NCBI GenBank assembly: GCA_023213315.1
Contig: JAKCPI010014905.1
Span: 80,855 to 144,854 of the forward strand
Direction of reading: 5' to 3'
Source: Euborellia annulipes
Taxonomy: Eukaryota; Arthropoda; Insecta; Dermaptera; Anisolabididae
Length of the DNA: 64,000 nt
Below the pieces are notes generated by a model. That model did no database searches and was not told where the DNA came from. It saw only the letters and a program-made list of their open reading frames with translations. Positions 46,901-58,900 of this stretch are shown in pieces; position 1 is the stretch's first letter, and each line of letters opens with the position of its first letter. The position numbers and the translations under genes were made by a program.

Positions 46901-49900
46901 TAATACTCATTTTTCCTTTCCATTACGACTGGACATGTCTGGCTATGTAGAGAAGCATTTAATGCCCCATCGATACCAGGAAGAGAAACGCAAATCACAG
47001 TTAAGAAAATCAGAGCAAAAAGATGAGAATAACATTACATTAAAAAATGTAGAAGAAGAAGCAACTAACAGCCAAGAACTAACAGAACAGGAACAACGAG
47101 AATGTTCAGACTCTGAAGATTTCAACGAGCGATATGAATACGATCTTATAGGAGTTACGGTAAATATTTATTATTAACAAGCTCTCTTTTTTGTTTATCC
47201 AAATTTCAACTTTTTCTTTAAAAATATTTATTAATCGCTGACCTTACAGCTTTAACCCTTTAACTCTCAGTGAGGTACGATCGGACCCCAGGCCTTTGCT
47301 TCATTACTCACTGCCAATCTAGATTTTTTTTTTATTTTTAAACCCTTTTCGGCTACTGAGACTATTTAGTGGCTTGGCTTTATTATATAAATATTAATAT
47401 AGTAAAACAAGTATGGAAGTAGAGGCAGCCAAGAAAAGAAAATTCTCTGAATGCTTTACCAATCAGCCGGAGACGTTTCGGTCCATTTATTATGAACCAT
47501 CCTGTCACTTAATTGGTGTATATATGCTCAGAGTTAGTCAGATAATATATAACAATGATGTATATTATATATTACCTAACTCTGAGCATATATATACACC
47601 AATTAAGTGACTGAGGATGGTTCGTAATAAATGGGCCGAAACATCTCCGGCGGATTGGTAAAGCATTCAGATTTCTTGGCTGCCTCTGCTTCCATACTTC
47701 CTTTACTTAACATACACAGCCACAACTTACTTCTCAAATATTAATATACATTTTACCAATGGCTACGGGAGGGGGGGTCGAAACGTCTATACCCAATTTA
47801 AGGTCTACAGCCTCTAATTTTTTTATTTCATCTTATTTTTAGGTTCATACGGGTACTGCAGATGGAGGTCATTATTACAGTTTTATTCGAGATAGAACCA
47901 CTACAAATCGTGATAAATGGTTTCTTTTTAATGATGCCGAAGTAAAACCCTTTGATCCTAATCAAATTGCTGCTGAATGTTTCGGCGGTGAAATGACAAG
48001 TAAAACTTATGATTCTGTCACTGATAAATTCATGGATTTCTCTTTTGAAAAAACGAACAGTGCCTATATGCTTTTTTATGAATGGTGTAGTCGAGACGGA
48101 GAACAACGTGGAGATCTCAAACTTGGAACATCTGAAACAACCAGTGAACCTATACCAAATGTTTCCAAGGCGGCTGCACCTGCCACCACACCAACAACAA
48201 CAACACCACCACCACCGCCCTTTGAACTGAGTAAAGAACTTGAAGACTGGATTTGGCAAGACAACATGCATTTCTTAAGAGATAAAAATATTTTCGAACA
48301 CTCCTATTTTAATTTCATGTGGCAAGTATGCGGGTATATTCCTCAAACTTTAATAAGCCAACATCATGATATCACCCAGATGGCTGCACAATTATCAACA
48401 TCATTTTTTATGGAGACTTTCATTCATGCTAAAGAAAAACCAACAATGGTTCAGTGGGTGGAATTACTAACCAAACAGTTTAACACATCTCAAGCAGCTT
48501 GTGAATGGTTTTTGGACCATATGGCTCACAACGATTGGTGGCCTGTTCAAATTCTTATCAAGTGTCCAAATCAAATGGTCCGTCAAATGTTTCAAAGACT
48601 TTGTATTCATGTGATTCAACAATTGCGCACAAGTCATGCCCCATTGTATCTCAAGGGTGAGTCGGAAGATGATGAGCCTGATAGCGATAAAATCGGATGT
48701 CAATCTTGCGTAACTCAATTTGTAAGAATGTTATTACGTTTAATGGAACACGGTGCAAAGGCGCATCTTAAACATCTAACTGAATATTTTGGATTTCTTA
48801 ATGAATTTAGTAAAATGGGCGAAGAAGAATGCCAATTCTTAATATCTGTAAATGCCATTTCAGCAATGGTTAATTTCTATCTCGGTCAAAAGTCTCAAGA
48901 TTACGTTGAAGTAGTTAGTGAAGAAGATGAAGAAGAGGATATAATACCAGTAACTTCAGATAAATATAAACCTGCTTCATTAGAAAAAATGATTACTCTT
49001 ATTGCCGTGCTAGTGGAGAAATCCCGTGGTTCTGAACACATACTGCAATTATCTCCTAAAGATTATAATTCTGTTGCAAGTGGCAAAGGATTACCATTTC
49101 TTTATCAACAAATTAAAGATGGTATCAACCTGCATCAGACTCGCAATCTTATCTTCACACTAACTCGCTGGAACGATCGTGTGGGTTATCACATAGTCAA
49201 TATGATTTTACAAGCGATGAGTAAACAACAAACGGAAAATTGCCAACCATTTTTTAAAATTCTAACACTTTTAACGGAACCCGCAACAGCTAATGGACCA
49301 GGCCTACCATGTTTTAGTCAAATGGTTTTACAAAATATATGGGAAGTAGCTGAGTATTGGCCGCAGAACGCTCTTGATTGGCTTGCGATGCAAGTTCCGC
49401 GTAATAAATTCGCTCATCATTGGGTTCTTCAATCAATGGACCGATGGATGGAACATTACCTGATTGCACATGCTAACCAACGCGTTCGTTCTATGGCAAC
49501 TCAACTTCTTGTTTCATTGGTTCCAAGTCCGCAGTTCCGTAATGGTTATCGCAATACCCGCTCATTGACATCCCCTCAAAAAGAAATGACCCCGGGTTCA
49601 GAAGCTCAGCATATGTTGCACCAAATTCTTGGAATGTTGTTAAGGCTTTTAAAGGCAGCTCGGCATTATACAGATATCCAAACACATGGAACAAGCAAAC
49701 TCACGGCCTATTTTGCAGTCCTTACGTATTGCACGATTTCTAGAACAGAGAAACTTATGGTATGTTTTCTTTTTTCTTATGGTTGTTCGAACACTACCCC
49801 AAAAGTCATAATAGAATCTAAATTTTTTTTTTTTTAATAAAATTAAAAATGACTAATGCAATTTAGTTTAGACACAATGGGCGAAAATAATGTAAGAAAA

Positions 49901-52900
49901 AGAGTAAATGCGTTTTATTTTATGCAACGTTGCCGGACTGGTCTGAGTCACGTGAATTACTTATTTTTAAATATGGTGGACTGACATTTTTGTGCATTTT
50001 TTGTCTTTGTTAAAATATTTTTAAAAGCCTTCGTCAGAAAATTTTTATTTTATTTTTAACGTATTCCTACGGAAGTTTAATGAATAAAAATAGAAGTTTT
50101 TTGTTTTTTTATCTTTATCAGGAGTGACTACATAATTCGATATCTGTGCGTTTCATCCACATTCGCAATAGGCTACATGTTAAATTTCAATTTTTTAATA
50201 TTTAATAACCCGTCGTCAGATCTGCTTCAAAAAATTATTTTATACATTTGTAATAGTGATTAATAACATTTTAAACAATTATCTTTTAATCTTTATATTG
50301 TCCGAACAACCTTAATTTTTTTCATTATTATAATCATGAATAATAATATTTATTTTTTCAGTTTGGACAATATTTTTTGGATCTTTGGCAATTATTTCAT
50401 CCTAAACTCTCTGAGCCATCGATTCCTTTTCATCATAACAAGCAAGCTCTACTTCTTTATTGGCATCACGTATGCGTTGATTGTCCTGAAAATGTCCAGC
50501 TGATCTTACAGAACCCTCACGTTACCAAAAATATCGCTTTCAATTATATTTTGTAAGTTTTTAAAAAATAAAAATCATTAACACTCTCCTCAAAAAAAAT
50601 ACTCAATTTATCAGTATATGATTATTAGTAGTACGGGAAAAATATAATTTATTAACAAAATTCTAGTACTTATGAACGTAAAGGACAATAATCAATTATA
50701 TATTATAGACATGAATTGTAATTAATCATACTCAAAATGCGACCTAAATGCCTCAATTTATTATGACATTCTTCTTTGGAAAATGTGCATTGAGGCCTCA
50801 TTGTGAATACTGATTACATTATGTCTATCAAGCGCGGTCCTGCGATTTGTATCGGAATAAAACCAAAACCAGCCCTTTGAAAGTGAAATTGTAGTAGCCC
50901 GACCCTGCCTAGAGTTTTAAATAAAAAAAAGTATAATTTTAATATTATTGAGTAAGAAACTAACATATGTAGTGTAGTAGAAGGAGAATACAAAGAGAGA
51001 GCTGGTAATTATAATTTTCGTTTACTTTTTCACTCAGTGTTGACGTTTCGGTCCTGTTTGGGACAGTTTTGGTTCTGTTTAGAAACGAAAATATAATTAG
51101 CTGCTCTCTCTTTTTATTCTCCTTCTACTACATCAATTAACCAGCTATAAAAACTTCCAATACTAAAATATGTACTGTAAATTTGGGCACTCTAGGCTAT
51201 GAGGTGAGACTATAGACTGTAAATTAAAATTAAATATACAAATTAAACACTAGGTTATTTGTTTCAAAGGTTTTATTAATTAAATTTAATTAACACTTAA
51301 TACGTATTTCGACAATGAATTCTTGTCATCATCATTTTGAAGTGATTCACTTCTCATGATGACAAGAAATTATAATTAATCACTTATAAAAGCGTAAATT
51401 CACTAGCATCACTTGTCCTATAACTCTTTAATGAGTTAGTAGATTAAATTTATTATGAAAAACTGGGATTTTATTTTATATTCAATTCCATTTTTCTTTT
51501 CAGAGCTGACCATGAAGACCAAGAAGTAGTTATGTTCAACCGAGGGATGCTGCCCGCTTACTACGGCTTGCTTCGCCTCTGCTGTCTACAATCAAGAACT
51601 TTCACTCGTCAACTAGCTAATCATCAAAACTTACACTGGGCGTTTAAAAATATTACAACATATCCAAGTCAATATAGTGCAGCAGTGGATGAACTTTTCA
51701 AATTAATCCGATTATTTCTTGTCAAATTCCCGGATAGCACCGAACAAGAGATACACGAAATTAATACATTCCGACGTCAAACACTACAACTCTATTTACA
51801 AGTTTTAGATGGAAGGACTTCTTGGGCAACACTCATTCTTGCATTTCGAACTCTTATTGAAAATGACGAGGATCGTCTCTATGTCATTTATAATGGAGGT
51901 CTCCAAATGGCCTTCGAGGTAAAATTATTATTAAAATATCATTAATATATTATATTGTTCGGGAAGTAATTTCGTTTTTCCCAACAAAGGAATTAATTGT
52001 ATTTTTTCACAGCCAACTTCACACCTAAGTCGCATAATCTTTATATATTTTGACAGCTGATATAGCAAGGCTTTATTGTGAAAAAGTCCGATTGATTCTA
52101 CTCAGTAGTTTTTTGTTGGTGCCCTTTCAAATATTGAAAGTAAAAAGCAGCATTTTCGGTATTATCTGATGTGAATGGAGATGTATTGACAGAACGCCAG
52201 TGCCAAAACTGGGTTGCAAAATTTCGATCGAGTAATTATGATACCCCTAGTTCTGGAAGGCAGTTGAAGCTGATGAAGACACAATAAAGGCATTAATTAA
52301 TGCAAACCGGCGAATAAAACAACTCGTGAGATTCTGAGAGATTAAATTTATCGAATTAGACCGTTCATGGTCATTCGAAACGCCTAAAGAGCAAATCAGA
52401 CGAAATTTTTTCCGTAAGAACTTGAAAAATCTAGTGTGACTGGCGCACAGCACACAACTTTCTCTTACCTTCGGTAATCGAAAGTTGTGTTCTGTGCTTG
52501 TCACACCAGTTTTTTTGTGTCGATATATATTTAGTTTCCGCCAATATATTGGAATTTAAGATGTCAAATTTATAAAAAATAATTGGTTTTTGAATTTTAA
52601 TCAAAATTCTTGGAGCGAATTTTGAGAAAATCGAAAAAAAAAAACTGAAAAAGTACATCAGTAAAGTACTAGTACTCTTTGGCCGATTTTGATTAAAAGC
52701 TTATTTTTCCTTTCCCGGGGGGTGTTTAACTTATATATAAAATTTCAACCTCCTAGCTGAATTCCTTCATGCTTAAAATCGAACACAGACAGACCATGTC
52801 GCGAAAACCACTTTTTTGGATTCAGGGGACCCTCCATCAAATTCTCGACATCGAATTTTTGACATGAATCCAATACTTTCTCTCTCTATATATTAACATA

Positions 52901-55900
52901 TATAGACATAAGAGAAAGTAAAAATATATCTCAAGCTTTAAGATTAAACCTAGGCGTTTCAAGTGATCATGAACGGTCGACTTCAATAAATTTAAATAAT
53001 TTTTTTCTTGCTTGAACAGCATTTTTACCTTTTCTATAATAAAAAGGTAAAATATGCCGAAAATTCTGCATTTTACTTTCCATATTTTAAAGGGCACAAA
53101 AAAAATTTGCGTAGAATCAATCGAACTTTTTCACAAGAAAGCATTGCTTTGCTATATCAGCTGTCAAAATATATAAAGATTATGCTGCTTAAGAGTGAAG
53201 TTATGAAAAAATACAATCAAGTCCTTTGTTGGGAAAAAATGAAATTACTTTCCGAACAACCCAATATTTTTCTAAGTATTAGGCAATAGGGGAAGTCAAG
53301 AAATAAGAATGTTTCATCTATATCTTTAAAATAATTAAATTTTTAATTTGCACTATAGCTCAAAAAATTAATATCGTCTTTTTGTTTTAGGCTTTTCACA
53401 CTCTGCATATGATGCACCACGAAGCGTCTACATGTCAAGTTTATGGAGATCTTCTTGATTTACTCTCAATCATTCTAGATATGATAAAATCATTACGAAT
53501 GTTCCGAGAATCTAAAGATGTTCGTGCTCTCTTAATGGCATCCAAAGAATGGGTGGAAATTTTAAGGAAGCTCGCAACACTTCTTAATACTTATAATCCA
53601 CCTGACATGAGATCTCTAGCAATCGGTAATTATATTATATTTAATTTATATTAAAACATAATTTTAGTTCTCCCTCTCAGGTGCATAAAGAGAAGAAAAC
53701 CTTCTCCTGTAGGTATATCAAAATATTGAATTAAGAAAAATTAGTTGCTACGGGTCCAATAGACCAGAGATCATGACTATTATATGTCTGTGTTTGTTGA
53801 AGAGATTCTTGATTAAGCGTTGTTTATTTTAAATAAATTTACATTATTTTTTTTTTATTTCCAACTCGCGTACCTCAATCCTAGCGTCAGTCCCTTGGCT
53901 TATGATAAATATATATATATATATATAAAAAATATCTAATATTATACACTGTTGATAAAATAATTATATGTTTTATATAAGTTTAGGGTGTAAAGATATC
54001 ATTGGTGCCCCCAATACCGGGAGTTATCCATCTTTTATATACTTTTATTGTTATTTTTGTGTCGAAAATCAGCATGTAAACACTCACTCAATTGGTCAGT
54101 CCCTTGATAAGTAATATTTTGGAAATTTATTAATAATTATTTCAACAATATAGGCTACTGGATTTGCTGTCTTTTCATTGTTATATTTAATATATATAGA
54201 AAAAAAAAGTATTCCATATCAATTAGCAGATTTTTTGTTGTTTTGTTTTTTAACAAAAACAACAAATTTTTCAACCGTAAAGCTAAGAGGCTGATGAGCA
54301 TATATATTAATACCAAAAAAAAAACAATCAAAAAATCTGAATGTTACTATATGGATACAATAAAATTATAATATAATAATAATAAAACTTAATGTCTATA
54401 TCAAAATCATTACAAACATTTGAAATCAAAGTTACAAATTGTGCATTTCAAATTCGATCCCAAAGTTAACCCATTTTTGTAGAATGACCCATATATATAT
54501 ATATTTTCATCTGAGAAAATGTTAGAAAAAATTTAATCTCATTATTAATTCATTAATGAAATTAATAAAATTTGTTTTAAGTAAAAATAAAATACTAAAA
54601 ATAGTTTTTACTGTATTGTTTCAGATCTTCTGAAAGAAATGCTCTTACTGCTGCCCAATGAAGTGATTCAAGTTCTAGTCCCTTTACTCTCCCATTGCCA
54701 TGCAGCCTTTCAAGAAAGTCACAATACAATTCCAATGGGACCCTATTTTCCGAGGCCCATGGGAATTAAAAACACTCATTCTGCAAGACCTGCAAGGCCT
54801 TTGGTGCAAATGGCTGTGCCTCACGGTCAGCTAGAGTTTTCAAAGGTGAATATATGAGTTTGAAAATTATAAATCCACTTACTTTTTATTTTATTTATTT
54901 ACAATCTTGAAAGATATTATTATATAGATATAATAAAAAAAAAAGTATAAGTGATGGAGCAGGCCACCAGGAAATAAGCCTCTACGAAATGAAACTCAAG
55001 ACTAGTGGAGACAGTTTCGACTTTAATTAATGGAGAGAGAAAAAAAAAAAAAAAAACAAGAAAATGCAGCCAAAGTAGTTTTTTATTGAGATCAGCCCAA
55101 GCCAACATTTCGGTCCTAGGTTTAGACCATCATCACAGCCCCAGCTCTAACGATGGTCCAAATCTAAGACCCAAACGTTGCCTTGAGCTGATCTCAATAA
55201 AGAAACTACTTTGGCTGCTTTTTCTTCATGTTTTTTTCTCTCTTCAACATTATGAAAAACATATAAACAAGTATTTATTAATTTAAATAAACTAAAAAGG
55301 TAGGTACCTCCGAGAGTTGCACCACGGATCTTTACTCAACTGGTCCGTGGTTCGCCTCCCTTACCTTTTTCGCTTATTTAAATTAATAAATACTTGTTTA
55401 TATGTTTTTCATTATTACTTCATGGACTAACACACGATATATATAATTCTTTATTTATTTTATTATTTATTAATTAAACAAAAATTTTTATTAGATTTAT
55501 TCATTATTTTACTGTTCGGTCTAGTAAAGGTTTTGCATTCTAATATATTTTTAATTTTTTCAGGGTAATGACGAGGAATATGACCAGGCCCTTCTTGATT
55601 TTTATACTCCTTACCACGAATTTATTGACGTTATGTGCCGATTAGCCATAAACAACGATTGTATGTCTGAAGCTCTAATTAATCTGAGTGCAATGGTCGG
55701 ATTTGAAGGAGTTCCATTACATCTTACATTTTTCCCTAAATTATGGGTTGATATATATAATGTTCAGGTAATTATTTAAATATTCTTTCTAATGAAATTA
55801 TTTCCAACCTTACCATCTAAAACTTCCACGTCCTATGTCCTACAATGTGATTCTAATACTATAATAATTTAATAAAAATGTATATTTTTTCCAGAATGTA

Positions 55901-58900
55901 GATAAAAAATACACTGCCATGTTAACCACGAGTAACTATTTCGTTGATTATGCAGAAGCTGTCTTATTAGATGAACGTACTTCTCTTAATACGGATATCA
56001 TTTTCAATTTTCTGTGTCTTTATTTTCCAAAGGTGAATAATAAGCTTTGAAATAAAAGATGCATTATCTCATTTAATTATTTCATTGTTTTTTTTCTTAA
56101 TATTTAAAGTAATTAGTGGAAACTTTTTTGGTATACGTAGATAAATATATTGCAACTGATTCTTATCACATTTTATAAAAAAAAACTGAAATAATCCCAT
56201 GAGAAAATGCATATTAATAGTGTACCAAGTTTTTAAATCAATAGCTTTAATAAATTAATATTTAGTTTTTTCCTCTTTATCTTATTTGAAAATAACTGAC
56301 GTTCACTTGATTAATTCGAATTTAAATAGGAAGTTTACTCGAAGTACCTTTCGTTGTTATAAGGCAGTCAACTGGAGCGATCGCCCCCAAGTGGGCGATT
56401 TTGTTATCAGGGGGGCAATAATCAAGTGGGAGGGGGGGGAGTATTAATGGGGAAAAATTATTAGAGTTTACTAAAATTTAAAAAGAACAAAAATCAAAGA
56501 GAAAAATCTCCTATTTAGATGATGGTCAGATTAGAAGAGAACAAAAAATTCTCAAAAAAATAAAATAGTCTGCTAATCTAGAATCGAAACGTCACTTTTG
56601 TTTTCATTAAATAAAGATTGACCGAAAAAAGACCAATTTTTGTTATTTTCTTCATAAAAATAAAATTATTATATTAGATTTTTAAAAGATTTGGGAAAAG
56701 ATAAATAATAAAAATCTTGCCTAAAACTACTCCTAGGGTCAGAAGTAGTTTTTTAAATAAATTTTTACCATTATTGTAGTTTATTTTAGATAGATTTTAC
56801 AATTTAGCTAAAAAATATTTCAACGGGTTTTCTGCACCTATTGTATTTATTCACTTTGAAAAGAAAACGTTATCTGAGGAACTTGATTTATTTTTAACTT
56901 TAAAAAAGTACTTTTTTGTTAAAAATTTTAAATCATGTTTTGTACAGCGAGGGTCAATACCACCCATGCGTTTTCTACATGTGATTATTTCATTGTTTTT
57001 ATAAAAGAAAATGAAATTCTTTATTGGAAATTTTATAGGTTTGAACCATGAAAATTTCCATTAAAAAATATATAATTTTTTTTTTTAAACAATGAAATAA
57101 TCACATGTAGAAAACGCATGGGTGGGACTTAATATTGACCCTCAATGTACATAAATAAAATTTCTTTATTATTTACACTTTAGTTTAAATTTAAATTAGG
57201 CATACAGTGAAAATGAAAAGGGTGTTAGTCAACCTCCAGAAAGGGGGAGTTTTTGGTGGAATTTATTGCAAATGATTCTGTACAGAGCTACAGTTTCGGA
57301 GTTTCAACGCCTTCATTTTCAGACTACAAAAATTCCAAGATCCGTTTTTTGATTCTTAGAAATGTTAAATTCCTTAGATGTCATATGTTGGGTTCGAAGC
57401 CATTTCTAAGAATCTAAAAACAGATCTTGGAATTTTTGTAGTCTGAAAATGAAGGCGTTGAATCTCCGAAACTGTAGCTCTGTACAGAATCATTTGCAAT
57501 AAATTCCACTAAAAACAAAATTTCTTTTACTTTCCACCTTATTACAACGAAAGGTACTTGGAGTAAACTTGCTATTTAAATTCTAATTAATCAACTCGAA
57601 CAATCCAGTTATTTTCAAATAAGATAAAGAATGTCATCTATGTCTCTATATCGTCATGAGTTTATCTTTTTGTTTTCTCTTCACTTTTAAGGTTGCTTCT
57701 CACGTGCTCACAGAGCAGACATGTAACCTGATAGATAATTTAGTCTCGTCATTGTCGGAGATAGCTGGCAGTGTTGATATCCTCCAGATGGCCTATAAGA
57801 TGAACGGCGACCTTCGAGCATTATCCTTGGTCTACCGTTCTGAATGTCCTTTAGTTCCCCCAAAAAGTCTACAACCCGCTCTTTTACAATTACTGAACAA
57901 AACAAAGGAGACTAGACAGCTGCATGTGCCTGCAGAGAGAGCTTCTACTCCAACTGCCTCTTCTTCTGACTCCCCAGGTACGCCACCTTTTCTTTATCCA
58001 ACAGCAAGCAAATGGCTAGATGAGTTTTTTTTTCTTTAACTATTTTCTTTCCTTATTTATTATTAGGGACCGACCGAAGTTTCGGTTTCGGTTACGGTTT
58101 CGGCCAAAAATCCTGGTTTCGGTTGGCCGAAACCTGAGTATGAAAAGATGAGACTCGTATACTAAAAAAAAGAAGGGTCGAATGAGATTCGCAAGAAGGA
58201 AAAAAAATGGAATGATTGTGACTCATCTCGAGGGAAAATTTACTAAAAAAAAAAAAAGATAAATTGATATGAATTTTGTATAGGAAATTTTAAGAAAAAG
58301 TTCAAAACTTGTTTCGGTCGGAGCCTATTTATTATTAATATGATTAGTAAAGATTGTTTTCTCCTCACAAGCACTATCACAAATTATTTTCTCTATTGAG
58401 GGAATTTTAAGCAAAATTCAACTTAGGATTTGAAATTACTTTTATTGTCTTTGCAAAAACTATATCCCTTTAAAAAAAAATATTATCGTTGCTACGACGT
58501 ATATAGTAGAAATGGCCAACACGTCGGCCCATTGCAGCCGGTAGGAATAGACCTAAAATATAATTTCCAAATTCAACAATTTTGCTAGTGTTCTTGCTCT
58601 TTGGTCTCGCAACCCCCATAACACCCATTTCAACTGAATATGACATTTTCTTCATTCAACAATTTAGTTTTGTTTATATATATAGTGGATGTGGAGAGTG
58701 AAGAGCCAACGGCTGAAACGAGTTCAGGACGTGGCGGCGGCGATGCTGAAGCTGATGCAGAAGGTGATGGCGATGCTGACGAAGGAGAGCGCGAGGCATC
58801 GGATAGCCCAGCTCCCAAGAACAACAATACTAACAACAACAACAATAACAGCAAAGCAGAAGCCTCGTCATCATCAACAGCAGCGACGGCAACAGCCGCC

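Larger units (their letters stand above)
51953..53265. mobile_element. Palindromic mariner remnant (intron 21)
   Basis: Left end TATTGTTCGGGAAGTAATTT. The first part encodes broken mariner N-terminal sequence (RQCQNWVAKFRSS, TVHGHSKRLK region) up to about 52,430. The right end (52,945-53,265) is an inverted copy of the left end, not a mariner 3' end. Between them sit a hairpin (52,432-52,508) and the dispersed repeat of 52,560-52,930. Confidence 0.7.
56275..57629. mobile_element. 1.36-kb element with about 90-bp terminal inverted repeats
   Basis: CTTTATCTTATTTGAAAATA, then AATTTAAATAG and AGTACCTTTCGTTGT..ATAAGG, recur reversed at 57,535-57,629. No transposase frame is visible, and the interior is made of other insertions. 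Confidence 0.75.
56033..57691 (+). other. USP34 intron 25, nested insertions
   Basis: About 1.66 kb, four fifths of which is one terminal-inverted-repeat element (56,275-57,629) that itself contains a Tc1-like MITE and a fold-back. Confidence 0.7.

Noticed and set aside
55300..55385. tRNA-like sequence (ACCACGGATC, GGTCCGTGGTTCGCC)
   Set aside because: The pairing is explained by the surrounding palindromic MITE and there is no cloverleaf.
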